Part shown: positions 1 through 7,303 of the stretch, piece after piece | How the letters are laid out: each line of letters opens with the position of its first letter | Numbering within the stretch: position 1 is the first letter of the stretch | NCBI GenBank assembly: GCA_023389175.1 | Contig: JAEWEW010000109.1 | Span: 1 to 10,658, forward strand | Reading direction: 5' to 3' | Source of the DNA: Pseudomonadota bacterium | Lineage (GTDB): Bacteria > Pseudomonadota > Gammaproteobacteria > Burkholderiales > Burkholderiaceae_E | DNA: 10,658 bases | Position numbers and translations under genes: made by a program | The notes under the pieces: generated by a model | Database searches by the model: none | Told to the model about the DNA's origin: nothing | The model's input: the letters and a program-made list of their open reading frames with translations, nothing else

Positions 1-891
1 CGCTTCATCGGACTGCCGGTGGTCTACGAGGTCCGGGCGTTCTGGGAAGACGCGGCGGTGGACCATGGGACGGCGACGGCACGCGGTCCGCGCTACCGGA
101 CGATCCGTGCGCTGGAGACGCACGTCATGCATCGGGCCGCGCACGTCACCTGCATCTGCGAGGGGCTGCGGGGCGACATCGTCGCGCGCGGCGTGCCGGG
201 CACCCGCGTCACCGTGATCCCGAACGCGGTCGACACCGAGGCGTTCCGGCAATCCGACGGGCGGGACGAGGCGCTGGCCCGCCAGCTCGGCCTCGACCGG
301 GCGCAGGTGATCGGCTTCATCGGATCCTTCTACGCCTACGAGGGGCTGGACCTGATGATCGCGGCGATGCCGGGCATCCTGTCGCAACGTCCGGACGCAC
401 GGCTGCTGCTGGTCGGCGGCGGCCCCCGGGAAGCGGCGCTCCGCGCACAGGTACGCAGCCTCGGGCTGGAGGACCGGGTCGTCTTCGCCGGCCGGGTGTC
501 GCACGACCAGGTCCCGGCCTATTCGTCGCTGGTGGATGCGTTCGTGTTCCCGCGCAAGTCGATGCGCCTGACCGAGTTGGTGACCCCGCTGAAGCCGCTC
601 GAGGCCATGGCGCAGGGCCGACTCGTGCTGGTCTCGGACGTCGGCGGCCACCGCGAGCTGATCGAGGACGGGCGCACCGGGTTGCTGTTCCGGCACGACG
701 ACGTCGCCGACCTCGTCCGCGCCGCCACCGCGGCACTGGCAACGGGCGACGCCCACCAGCAGATCCTCGCTGCCGCGCGCAGCCATGTCGAGGGCGAGCG
801 GAACTGGGCCGTTTCGGTGCGGCGCTACCAGGCGGTCTACGAAGCGGCGCTCGGATCCCTCCCGCCATCCGGTCGCGATCCAGTGACGTGA
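1..891 (+). CDS. GT4 glycosyltransferase, C-terminal part (5' end outside window)
   Basis: Retaining GT-B type glycosyltransferase, presumed to transfer a sugar from an NDP-sugar to a lipid-linked exopolysaccharide intermediate on the cytoplasmic face of the membrane. The frame is open from base 1 (RFIGLPVVYEVRAFWED...), so the gene begins upstream; the GTG at 19 is an internal valine, not a start. Visible parts: the end of the N-terminal Rossmann domain with the acceptor-side segment VYEVRAFWEDAAVDHGT, the linker VIPNAVDTEAF, the start of the second domain at VIGFIGSFYAYEGLDLMI, LLLVGGGP, and the nucleotide-sugar segment TPLKPLEAMAQG followed by SDVGGHRELIEDG, typical of Glycos_transf_1 (PF00534/PF13692). 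The combination YEVRAFWEDAAVDHG and PRKSMRLTELVTPLKPLEAMA matches my recollection of the exosortase A/PEP-CTERM-associated GT4 family (Daro_2409 type); that assignment is from memory. Its stop TGA overlaps the GTG start of the next gene, indicating one transcript. Confidence 0.9.
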   Translation, partial: RFIGLPVVYEVRAFWEDAAVDHGTATARGPRYRTIRALETHVMHRAAHVTCICEGLRGDIVARGVPGTRVTVIPNAVDTEAFRQSDGRDEALARQLGLDRAQVIGFIGSFYAYEGLDLMIAAMPGILSQRPDARLLLVGGGPREAALRAQVRSLGLEDRVVFAGRVSHDQVPAYSSLVDAFVFPRKSMRLTELVTPLKPLEAMAQGRLVLVSDVGGHRELIEDGRTGLLFRHDDVADLVRAATAALATGDAHQQILAAARSHVEGERNWAVSVRRYQAVYEAALGSLPPSGRDPVT

Positions 892-2663
892 TCAACGCCC
901 TCACATTCTGCCGCGATCACGATTCCGCAGCGGCGCGGCGCGCGCACCGTGCATTGGAGCGCCAGGGTTTCGTGGTCGCGGCCAGCGCCGCCTGGCCGGA
1001 CGGCGTTCTGGTTGGCTGGTCGCGGTCCGACCGTACCCGTGCCCCCTCGGACGAGGCGCGGGCCGAGCCGAGCGAGGGATTCGTGCAGTCGGTCATCGGT
1101 GATGCCGGCATCGGCACCGCCTGCTGCGTCGGTCCGCTTTGGTACCGGGGCAGGTTCGGCAACGACGCGCTGCATCTGCTGCTGAAGGAACTGGGGTCGG
1201 GGCAGGAACCGGATGAAGCGGAGTTGCGTGGCAACTTCGTCGCCTTTCTGCGGGTTGGCGATCACGCCTGGCTGTTCAACGACCCGCTCGGCTTCGCCCG
1301 TGTCTACCGTGCCGGCGATGGCCGCTTTTTCGGAACCAGCTGGCTGGCCGTCCGTGCCTATACCGGCGATGGCGCGGTTGACGCAGCGGCAGCCACGGAG
1401 TACGTGCTGCTCGGCGCCTCTCACAGCGACGCAACGGTTGCTGCCGGCGTGCGAAAGTTGCCGCTCGGCTACCGTTTCGACCTGGTCGCAGATCGCATGG
1501 TCCGCCGACCCGTCAGCGGTCTCGCGTGGATCGAGGCGGTTCCGCGACGGTTCGAGGACGCGGTCGATCGCGTGGCCGAGCATCTCGCGACCGTGTTTCG
1601 AGACGCTGTCCTGGCGTTTCCCGACAACATCCGGGCGGCACTCTCGGGCGGGTTCGATTCCCGACTGATTCTTGCAGGGCTGCTTGCGCAGGGTGCCCAA
1701 CCCGATCTCTTCGTCTATGGCACCGCCGGCTCCTCGGATGTCGTGGTCGCCCGGACCATCGCCGACGGCATGAACCTGAGCTTGCGCGTCGTCGACAAGG
1801 GTGCCTGCGACAGGCAGCTGCCCGAACCAGACGAAGCGGCGCTGGTGGCCAGCGCGTTCTACTTCGACGGCCTACCGAACGACGGCATACTGGACCGTGG
1901 GGCGGACCGCAAGACCCGGCAGGCACAGGCCGCCGCCGGCGCGCTGGTGCTGAACGGTGGCGGCGGCGAGATCTTCCGCAACTTCTTTCACCTGCCCGAC
2001 CGAACCTATGGCGCCCGCGATTTGGTGCACGTGTTCTATCGGGCGTTCGACGCGGCCGTACTGCGGTCGGCGCGAGATCTCGGCCGTTACGAGGAGCGTC
2101 TGGAGGCTTCGATCGCCCGATCGCTGGCCGCGGTCGACGTCACCCCCGGACCGGCCGGATATGGCCGCGACGCCGTGGAGCTGGTGTATCCGCTGTTCCG
2201 CTGCCATCACTGGATGGGCGTGAACAACAGCGTGGCGCTTCGGGAGGGCTGGTTCGCAACGCCTCTGCTCGACGCAACGACGGTGGGCGTTGCCCACCGC
2301 CTGCCGCTTACATGGAAGGACGCGGGACGACTCGAAAGTCGCCTGATCACCCGGCTGAATCCGCCCGTGGCCACCTACGATTCCGGCTACGGATTCCGGT
2401 TCAGCGATGGCCCGGGTGCCCGGCAGAAAGCGTCGGAACGATTGACCCAACTTCGGCCCGCCGGGCTTCGGCCGCTGGTCAATGCGATTGCCCGGCGCAT
2501 GCGACGGGAAGGCATTGCACCGGTTCAGGTGGCGAAGCTGCGTGCCCGCTTGCCAGGCGAATGGCAGGTGGACGCATTTCTCGACGTAGCACGGTTGCCG
2601 GATGCGTCCGCGCTGGCTCGTGCTGTCTCGATCGAGATCGTCAGCCGCTTCGTCGCGCCGTGA
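888..2663 (+). CDS. Asparagine-synthase-like protein without glutaminase cysteine
   Basis: 591-residue protein of the asparagine synthase (PF00733) type: an N-terminal Ntn-like half and a C-terminal ATP-pyrophosphatase half that adenylates a carboxylate. The PP-loop is clear: SGGFDS at residues 253-258. The N half keeps a class-II glutaminase-like segment (FNDPLGFARVYRAGDGRFFGTS, about residues 130-150), but the protein starts MINALTF and has no cysteine at position 2, so glutamine hydrolysis by this subunit is not expected. The usual second ATP-site motif GxGxDE is replaced by NGGGGEIF (residues 356-363), lacking the aspartate. It may use free ammonia or another amine, or modify a glycan component; the substrate is unknown. 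The GTG start at 888 forms a GTGA overlap with the upstream glycosyltransferase stop, which favours translational coupling and is why I keep this start. It converges with the next gene, 28 bp away. Confidence 0.85.
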   Translation: MINALTFCRDHDSAAARRAHRALERQGFVVAASAAWPDGVLVGWSRSDRTRAPSDEARAEPSEGFVQSVIGDAGIGTACCVGPLWYRGRFGNDALHLLLKELGSGQEPDEAELRGNFVAFLRVGDHAWLFNDPLGFARVYRAGDGRFFGTSWLAVRAYTGDGAVDAAAATEYVLLGASHSDATVAAGVRKLPLGYRFDLVADRMVRRPVSGLAWIEAVPRRFEDAVDRVAEHLATVFRDAVLAFPDNIRAALSGGFDSRLILAGLLAQGAQPDLFVYGTAGSSDVVVARTIADGMNLSLRVVDKGACDRQLPEPDEAALVASAFYFDGLPNDGILDRGADRKTRQAQAAAGALVLNGGGGEIFRNFFHLPDRTYGARDLVHVFYRAFDAAVLRSARDLGRYEERLEASIARSLAAVDVTPGPAGYGRDAVELVYPLFRCHHWMGVNNSVALREGWFATPLLDATTVGVAHRLPLTWKDAGRLESRLITRLNPPVATYDSGYGFRFSDGPGARQKASERLTQLRPAGLRPLVNAIARRMRREGIAPVQVAKLRARLPGEWQVDAFLDVARLPDASALARAVSIEIVSRFVAP

Positions 2664-2691
2664 TCGGTCTGCGCGGGTAGCTTTCCCTCCA

Positions 2692-3966
2692 CTATCGCCC
2701 GTCGACTGCCGCAGACCGGTGCTCGTCGGTCACGGTGTCGAACAATTCTGCAAGGCGGGCGGTGAGAGCCTTTCGGGAGAAATGTTCCACTTTCGATCGT
2801 TGCGGGTGCGGCCAGCGTCCCTCGCGCAAGCGCGAGAGGAACTCGGGCAAGGTTTGTGCGATTCCAGCCTCCGACTCCAATGGCGTTACCAGCGGCACGT
2901 CCATCGCGGCCAGCAGCCGCCCGGTATCCCCGTTCGGATCCGCAAGGCCAAGGACCGGCTTGCCGGTTCTCAGATATTCGTACGCCTTCGCCGGAATCTG
3001 CTCATTGCAGTTCGCCCCCTGCAGCACGAGCAGCGCATCGGCCTGGGCCATTTCGGCAAGCGCATCCCGGTAGGGCAGCGGCGGCAGAATCTCCAGATAC
3101 TGCGTCACTCCGTGTGCACTGCCAAGGCCACGCAAGAGCTCATCATGAACCGGCGCGCGGAATCGCAGCACGAAGTCACCGGGGCGGATCCGTTTCTCTC
3201 TGCTCAGCATACCGAGTGCGGTGAACAACGCTCGGGGATCGCGCTCGGACGGATAGACGATGCCACTGTGCAGGATGACCGGAGTCCCTGGGTGCCGGCC
3301 TTGGGCCGGGCTCGGCGCATCGATTCCGGCGAATGCGGACTCGTCGTAGCCGTTCTCGATGAGCACGAAGCGTTCCGGGTCGACTTCGGGATATCGGGCG
3401 CGGTACATCCGCTGAGCGGATGGCGCGACGAAAACGAGGCGTGCCGCGGAACTCACAGCGTCTTCCTCGATTCCCTTGAAGGCCTTCCAACGTCTCGGAT
3501 CTTCAGGGTAGCCTTCCTGGGCCATCGGATCGCGGAAGTCGGCGACCCAGGGTACAGCCGTGCGGCGGGCGACGGAAGCGGCCAGCCGATGGGCCGTGGC
3601 GATCGGGTACGTGCTCCACACCGCCGAGATTCGTCGCGAGCGAACCAACCTGATCGCGGGTCGCAACCCCAGCAGACTCCAGCTTGCCCAGCGGTCCGGA
3701 AGCGCGGCGATACGCGGGTACCTTCCTCCGATAGAGAGATGGCGTCCGGCGTCGAGGCAGGGTGTCCGGACTACTTCACAGCCGGCCGGAACGTCTGCCA
3801 GCGAGCGAGGGTCCGTGACCTCGTGGGCTGTGGGCTGAACTGTCAAGACCACTGGCTGCCAGCCGAACAGTGGCAGATACTGTGCGAAGCGCAGCGTGCG
3901 TTGAAGTCCGCTGCTCCCCACGGCCGGAGGGAAGTGGTAGGCGATAAGGAGGACTGAGCGCGCCAT
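2692..3966 (-). CDS. GT4-like glycosyltransferase
   Basis: 424-residue GT-B fold glycosyltransferase. From the chosen ATG (3966) the protein begins MARSVLLIAYHFPPAVGSSG, followed by QRTLRFAQYLPLFGWQPVVLT, the usual N-terminal acceptor domain (Glyco_transf_4-like) of exopolysaccharide GT4 enzymes. The middle has VPWVADFRDPMAQEGY and the linker FVLIENGYDESAFAG. The C-terminal donor domain has EQIPAKAYEYLRTGKPVLGLA and then DPNGDTGRLL, a typical nucleotide-sugar binding region. The frame stays open to an ATG at 4017, which would add 17 residues (MLAARPFGSTRPDRILK) that do not look like the family; neither ATG has a strong ribosome binding site, so the start rests on the conserved N terminus. It stands alone on the minus strand, convergent with the 888-2663 gene and downstream of a stretch containing IS relics. 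Cytoplasmic; donor and acceptor sugars cannot be told. Confidence 0.88.
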   Translation of the reverse strand: MARSVLLIAYHFPPAVGSSGLQRTLRFAQYLPLFGWQPVVLTVQPTAHEVTDPRSLADVPAGCEVVRTPCLDAGRHLSIGGRYPRIAALPDRWASWSLLGLRPAIRLVRSRRISAVWSTYPIATAHRLAASVARRTAVPWVADFRDPMAQEGYPEDPRRWKAFKGIEEDAVSSAARLVFVAPSAQRMYRARYPEVDPERFVLIENGYDESAFAGIDAPSPAQGRHPGTPVILHSGIVYPSERDPRALFTALGMLSREKRIRPGDFVLRFRAPVHDELLRGLGSAHGVTQYLEILPPLPYRDALAEMAQADALLVLQGANCNEQIPAKAYEYLRTGKPVLGLADPNGDTGRLLAAMDVPLVTPLESEAGIAQTLPEFLSRLREGRWPHPQRSKVEHFSRKALTARLAELFDTVTDEHRSAAVDGR

Positions 3967-4296
3967 CTTGAGTATTCTATCGGGGCGGGTCGAGCCGAAC
4001 GGTCGGGCGGCAAGCATGGGATCATTGGCGTGGCGCTATGTTTCGTCTGCGATCCTTCAGTGCAATAGTCTTGAATAGTTGCCAAGTTGTGGGATGTCGG
4101 CGGTACCGCTGATCGCCTATTCCCAAGGAAATGGGACTTCTCGGGACGAAGTCGGCCCGAAAAGGACCAGGTTATCGCGGCTGGCTCGACAAGGCGTTGC
4201 CGTCGCAGACCTGACCCGATGCATGAGACGCGGAAGTATGGCCGACTTGTTCGCAGCCGGCCACTACTCAGGCGTCGGGAACGCGCGGATGGCGGA
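3967..4296. other. Gene-poor stretch upstream of the GT4 gene
   Basis: I find no convincing gene here. Short open frames on the plus strand (4079-4315, 4087-4383) run into the antisense of the IS relic, have no ribosome binding site, and resemble nothing I know. Part must hold the promoter of the minus-strand glycosyltransferase starting at 3966; on that strand TAGAAT lies just upstream of the ATG and TTGCAC further out, but neither has a good partner at the right spacing. The part next to 4297 may be a more decayed continuation of the transposase orfB: a minus-strand IRAF follows PRFG, where the family has a similar IR.F stretch. A short inverted repeat, TCCCA/TGGGA with a 6-nt spacer, lies near 4122-4137. 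Confidence 0.5.
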
Positions 4297-4482
4297 TCCG
4301 AATCGTGGCTACTGAGCCGACAGGCGCTTCATCGCTTCGACCGCCCACGCGTCTTTGGCCGGCATCCGGTGCAGATATTGTAGGCTCGATTGGGAGACGC
4401 CGATCAGCCCGCAAGCGCGCCGCTTCGACAGGCCGCTTTCCTTCGGGACGGCGACCTGCTCGCGGCGCGCCTGCGAGCTCAC
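4297..4482 (-). pseudogene. IS3-family transposase OrfB, N-terminal fragment
   Basis: Starting at GTG 4482, which overlaps the OrfA stop (GTGA), the minus strand reads VSSQARREQVAVPKESGLSK then RRACGLIGVSQSSLQY and PAKDAWAVEAMKRLSAQ. This is the usual start of IS3 OrfB (RRAC, S.S.L.Y, M..LSAQYPR.GYRR). A TAG at 4309-4311 replaces the expected tyrosine codon; the next codons still read PRFG (4297-4308), after which similarity fades. The integrase core (rve, DDE triad) is absent, so no active transposase can be made. The overlap with OrfA is the normal IS3 arrangement in which an OrfAB fusion is made by -1 frameshifting. Confidence 0.8.
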
Positions 4483-4748
4483 CACGTTCGGCGATTGACC
4501 TCGCGCATCAGCTCGATCTCCAGATCCCTCTCCGCCAGCAGCTTCTTCAGCCTTGAGTTCTCTTATTCGAGCACCTTGAGCTTCTTCACGTCGCTCGGCT
4601 CCATGCCGTCGAAGTGCTTGCGCCAGGCGTAGATCGTCCGCTCGTCTGCTCGCTCACCTTGCTCCGTTTGGCCGCCGACGCGACCGTCGTCTTCTCGGCC
4701 TCTCAGGATCGCGACCATCTGCTCGTCGCTGAACTGGCTCCTTCTCAT
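4479..4748 (-). pseudogene. IS3-family transposase OrfA, frameshifted and with internal stop
   Basis: OrfA normally supplies the helix-turn-helix DNA-binding part and leucine zipper of the IS3 transposase. The frame opens MRRSQFSDEQMVAILR and later reads TIYAWRKHFDGMEPSDVKKLKVLE, both typical of OrfA. A TAA stop at 4563-4565 interrupts it where the family has Glu; after it the same frame continues ENSRLKKLLAERDLEIELM, the expected zipper, ending at TGA 4479-4481. Between about 4643 and 4704 the open frame encodes an unfamiliar stretch (GREDDGRVGGQTEQGERADE). The next frame over the same bases reads EAEKTTVASAAKRSKVSEQT, the expected HTH region. Two indels therefore compensate: one near 4701-4705 and an 8-bp near-tandem duplication at 4635-4650. 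Confidence 0.85.
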
Positions 4749-4787
4749 CGGCTCTCCTTTCGCCGTTGAGAGCCATCCTTCCAGAAA

Positions 4788-5858
4788 TCAGTGGGGCTGC
4801 GAAGATGGGCAGGTCACCCTCTGCAGTTCCATGGGTCGCGACAGTGCGCGAAGGGCCGAGTGTACTCGGCGCAAGGCGGAGAACCTGTACCACGTCAGGT
4901 GCTGGATCTCGCGGATTTCACTGGTCCATTTGGTATGCCAGTCCATGACTCTGCCGTAGAACTCGATGCGCCGGATCCTGCCCTCGTCGAAAACCTTCTC
5001 GAAGTACAGTTCTCGAAGCAGCGAGGCAGGCGACATCTCCTTGAAGTCGAGCGAGTAGGTGGTCTTCAATACGACGAGACAGTCGTCCGACTGCACGCAA
5101 AGATCGATCGCGGCCGCTTTTCCATCAATCAGTAAGGTGTACGCGCGGGCGCGATCGGTAGCGGCGAGAGTTCCTAGGAGATCTGCGAAGAACTTTCCTT
5201 GTGAATTTTCCCGCGCAACAGCAGTTCCGACCTCGGCCTTCCAGCTCTTTGATTCGAGATCTCCATAGCACCCGACGGCGCCGATGAGTTCGTCCGGTGT
5301 CTGGCTGACCGATAGTTCAACCTCCCAACCCGCTTGGGTGGCGCGCTTCATGGCCTTGCGGTGATTTGCTTTGAGATTCTTGCCCCTTCCCGCCCAGTAC
5401 GATTGCCATTCTCCCTCGACATCGATCCTCGCCGTGGGAATGTAAGGATCCATCCGAACTCGTGCGTCACCGAAGTCAATCGGGATGATCGCCGGATCTA
5501 GCTGCGGGATCGATGCGACCAAGATCACCCTGGCGGCACTTGCGACCAAAGCGGCGAGCAATTCGGGTACGGGCAACTCTGGTTTGCTGAGCCAGAATGC
5601 AAGCGGGGCCTGGGCGATCTGCAGAGTGCTCCATCGTCCTGGAGCCGGAAAGTGACCGATGGCTGCGGCGACCGTGGCGCCCGCGTCCGTGCGGGCGATG
5701 GCCATGTGAACGTCGCCGGCTGCAAAGTGCCGGACGCAGGCCGAGACGAAGTCGAACGAGAGAACGGGCGAACCTCCCAGCGTCGCATTCAGCCCGTCCC
5801 ATTCCCTTGTTAGCGCTTTCCATTGGTCGGAAGGCAGCAGTTCGAACCGAAGGTCCAT
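4788..5858 (-). CDS. CelD/BcsL-like GNAT N-acyltransferase
   Basis: A 356-residue GNAT/FemAB-fold protein of the Acetyltransf_6 type (PF13480), presumed to transfer an acyl group from a CoA or similar donor to an amine, here plausibly an amino sugar of the glycan. The chosen ATG at 5858 gives MDLRFELLPSDQWKALTREW. A TTG at 5873 would add five residues and overlap the upstream stop (TTGA), so the start is uncertain by that much. Family signs are SYWAGRGKNLKANHRKAMKR (near residue 155), the segment around ESKSWKAEVGTA, AYTLLIDGKAAAIDLCV, and VVLKTTYSLDFKEMSPASLL. It lies 11 bp (or minus 4 bp) downstream of the aminotransferase, so they are very likely co-transcribed. The last codons, VTCPSSQPH plus stop, may come from the adjoining IS end. 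Base composition looks lower in GC than the outer genes. Confidence 0.85.
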   Translation of the reverse strand: MDLRFELLPSDQWKALTREWDGLNATLGGSPVLSFDFVSACVRHFAAGDVHMAIARTDAGATVAAAIGHFPAPGRWSTLQIAQAPLAFWLSKPELPVPELLAALVASAARVILVASIPQLDPAIIPIDFGDARVRMDPYIPTARIDVEGEWQSYWAGRGKNLKANHRKAMKRATQAGWEVELSVSQTPDELIGAVGCYGDLESKSWKAEVGTAVARENSQGKFFADLLGTLAATDRARAYTLLIDGKAAAIDLCVQSDDCLVVLKTTYSLDFKEMSPASLLRELYFEKVFDEGRIRRIEFYGRVMDWHTKWTSEIREIQHLTWYRFSALRRVHSALRALSRPMELQRVTCPSSQPH

Positions 5859-5869
5859 GTTCTGTCTAC

Positions 5870-7138
5870 TCAACTGGATGCATCGAGGATGGCGCTAGAG
5901 ATTCGATCGATGTCGGCGTCGTCCATGGCCTGATGCGTGGGAATCTGAAGGACGCGGAACGAGAGATCGGCCGTCTCGCGCAGGGATTCCTCACTTGTCG
6001 AAACACCAAAGCTGTCCCAGCGGTAGAGGGGGATCTGCCTCTCCTTGAGTTTGCGGGATACGCCTTCCGGGTCGGCTACGGTAAGTGCAGCCGCGTACGG
6101 CACGGTTGTCTCTCTGAGTTCCCGATGAATCAGCGACAAGCCCCGAGAAGATGCCTGAAGATTTCCGACAAGCCGCTGCCAATTGTGTCGACGCTTTTCT
6201 GCGATCGATCCCAGGCTTGCTCGAACAACTGCAATGCGTGAAGCCAGCGTGATTGACTTGTCTATCCAGGATGGCTCGAGGTCGGCACCCCCTTCAGCCG
6301 CCGCAGGTACCAAGCGTGGCTGTGCCTCTGACGTACTTTTCCGGAACAGACCCAGCTTGAGGGTTCGCTTTGCCTTGACCAAGGCAGACGCCAAGCCACG
6401 CTCCAGAATCGACGGTTCGAAGCGCGCCGCATACTCGAAAGGCCAAAGGGCCGATGCCACCTGAAATGAGAGCGGAGGCGGCCGGATCGGAATGCGGCCG
6501 ACATCCCGTCGATGACTAGCGAGTAGTCCGCCCTCGAAGACCGGGAAAAACTTCGCCAGGCTGTAGATCACATAGTCCGAGCCGGGATCCGGTTGTCCAA
6601 AGAAGGCATGAGCGCGATCTTCAATGACGAGAATGCCGTTTCGGCTGCAGTATTCGACGACATTTCCCTTCTCCGAAGGGAAACCGTGATACCGAGTGAG
6701 CAGCAACGCCTTGGTTCGCTCGGTCCTGCGGCTGCCAAGTTCGAAGCTGTCTACGCAAAGAGCAGAATCGAGTCCGTAAAATCTTGGTATCAGGCCGAGG
6801 TGCGTGATGGGAGCTACCATCGACTGGCATGCGTACGCTGGTACGAGGACTTCATCGCCGGCCTTCAACCCTGCATGCTGGAGCGCGAGGACGATGGCTG
6901 CGCGCCCGCTTGTCACCCATAGTCTGTTCGGCAGATCCAGCGCGGATCCGTGTGTCCATGAGGACGACGAGCTGGAGACAGCGCGCGATAGGCGAGGTCG
7001 GGCCGAAATCGGCCGTGAATCTGCTTTCAATCTGGTCGGTCCAGTCGCGTTGTCGCGCAAGTCTATCGAATCACGGCGACAGCGACCGTGATGCATTCCC
7101 CCGGGCACAACTGCGCCCAGGAGAGCAACGTTTCCCAT
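5870..7138 (-). CDS. DegT/DnrJ/EryC1/StrS-family aminotransferase
   Basis: PLP-dependent enzyme of the sugar aminotransferase class (PF01041), expected to convert a keto sugar nucleotide to an amino sugar in the cytoplasm. Counting from the ATG at 7138: VTSGRAAIVLAL (75-86, phosphate-binding turn), AGDEVLVPAYACQSMV (93-108), VIEDRAHAFFG with Asp174 for the PLP ring nitrogen, and YSLAKFFPVFEGG with Lys196 as the likely Schiff-base lysine. The lysine context differs from the common SFHxxK..TGEGG. The length, 422 residues, is a little long. The first 60 residues are Ser/Arg-rich and unlike the family, and ATG 7138 has no good ribosome binding site, so the real start may be ATG 7096 (GGGGGA directly before it) or later. 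The gene is followed at once by the N-acyltransferase, a sensible pair for making an N-acylated amino sugar, and its base use is more AT-rich than the flanking genes. Confidence 0.87.
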   Translation of the reverse strand: MGNVALLGAVVPGGMHHGRCRRDSIDLRDNATGPTRLKADSRPISARPRLSRAVSSSSSSWTHGSALDLPNRLWVTSGRAAIVLALQHAGLKAGDEVLVPAYACQSMVAPITHLGLIPRFYGLDSALCVDSFELGSRRTERTKALLLTRYHGFPSEKGNVVEYCSRNGILVIEDRAHAFFGQPDPGSDYVIYSLAKFFPVFEGGLLASHRRDVGRIPIRPPPLSFQVASALWPFEYAARFEPSILERGLASALVKAKRTLKLGLFRKSTSEAQPRLVPAAAEGGADLEPSWIDKSITLASRIAVVRASLGSIAEKRRHNWQRLVGNLQASSRGLSLIHRELRETTVPYAAALTVADPEGVSRKLKERQIPLYRWDSFGVSTSEESLRETADLSFRVLQIPTHQAMDDADIDRISSAILDASS

Positions 7139-7145
7139 GAAACGT
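7128..7145. promoter_or_regulatory. Perfect 7-bp inverted repeat over the aminotransferase start
   Basis: ACGTTTC (7128-7134) and GAAACGT (7139-7145) are perfect inverted repeats separated by CCAT, and the centre overlaps the ATG at 7138 on the minus strand. It could be an operator for a dimeric regulator of the divergent pair, or a hairpin in the 5' leader if translation starts at 7096. It has no T-run on either side, so a terminator is unlikely. Confidence 0.35.
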
Positions 7146-7193
7146 CACAAATTCTCCGCTTCAGATGCATACTGGCGGCGGCTTACCATCCGT

Positions 7194-7209
7194 CGGCACG
7201 TTCATGCCG
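7194..7209. promoter_or_regulatory. Short inverted repeat in the divergent intergenic region
   Basis: CGGCA (7194-7198) and TGCCG (7205-7209) with a 6-nt spacer lie midway between the divergent aminotransferase and lipoprotein starts. It might be an operator half-site pair, but five-base arms are common by chance in GC-rich DNA. The GG...GC spacing here is one base short of a sigma-54 -24/-12 element, so I do not call one. Confidence 0.15.
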
Positions 7210-7303
7210 CAGGTCCGTAGTGTCGGAATTGTGAACTACGCACTTGCTACGGTTCGCCGCTTCGAGCAGCCGAGCCCATGAAGGGGTAGCCAGAGGAAGC
7301 AGC

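Larger units (their letters stand above)
4297..4816 (-). mobile_element. Decayed IS3-family element, left-end part
   Basis: Relic of an IS3-family insertion sequence (IS407-like by protein resemblance), holding the promoter-proximal part: orfA (4479-4748) and the first part of orfB (4297-4482), in the classic -1 frame relation with a GTGA overlap. The 3' two-thirds of orfB, with the DDE catalytic residues, and the right terminal repeat are missing. The outer left end is uncertain. IS3-family elements begin with TG, and the minus-strand sequence TGACCTGCCC at 4816 downward is a plausible terminus; it would lie within the last codons of the neighbouring acyltransferase gene. A good ribosome binding site, AAAGGAG, precedes the orfA ATG. 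The element is inactive. Confidence 0.8.

Noticed and set aside
1526..2680. Plus-strand open frame overlapping the asparagine-synthase-like gene
   Set aside because: Arg-rich product in a shifted frame of a well-supported gene, with no recognisable domain.
2602..3957. Plus-strand open frame antisense to the second GT4 glycosyltransferase
   Set aside because: The minus-strand reading has clear GT4 motifs; the plus reading has none.
4079..4383. Small plus-strand open frames upstream of the IS relic
   Set aside because: No ribosome binding site, no recognisable family, and they overlap the relic in antisense.
7194..7213. Possible sigma-54 promoter (CGGCACG then TGCCGC)
   Set aside because: The GG to GC spacing is nine instead of ten bases and the -12 element lacks the TTGC core.
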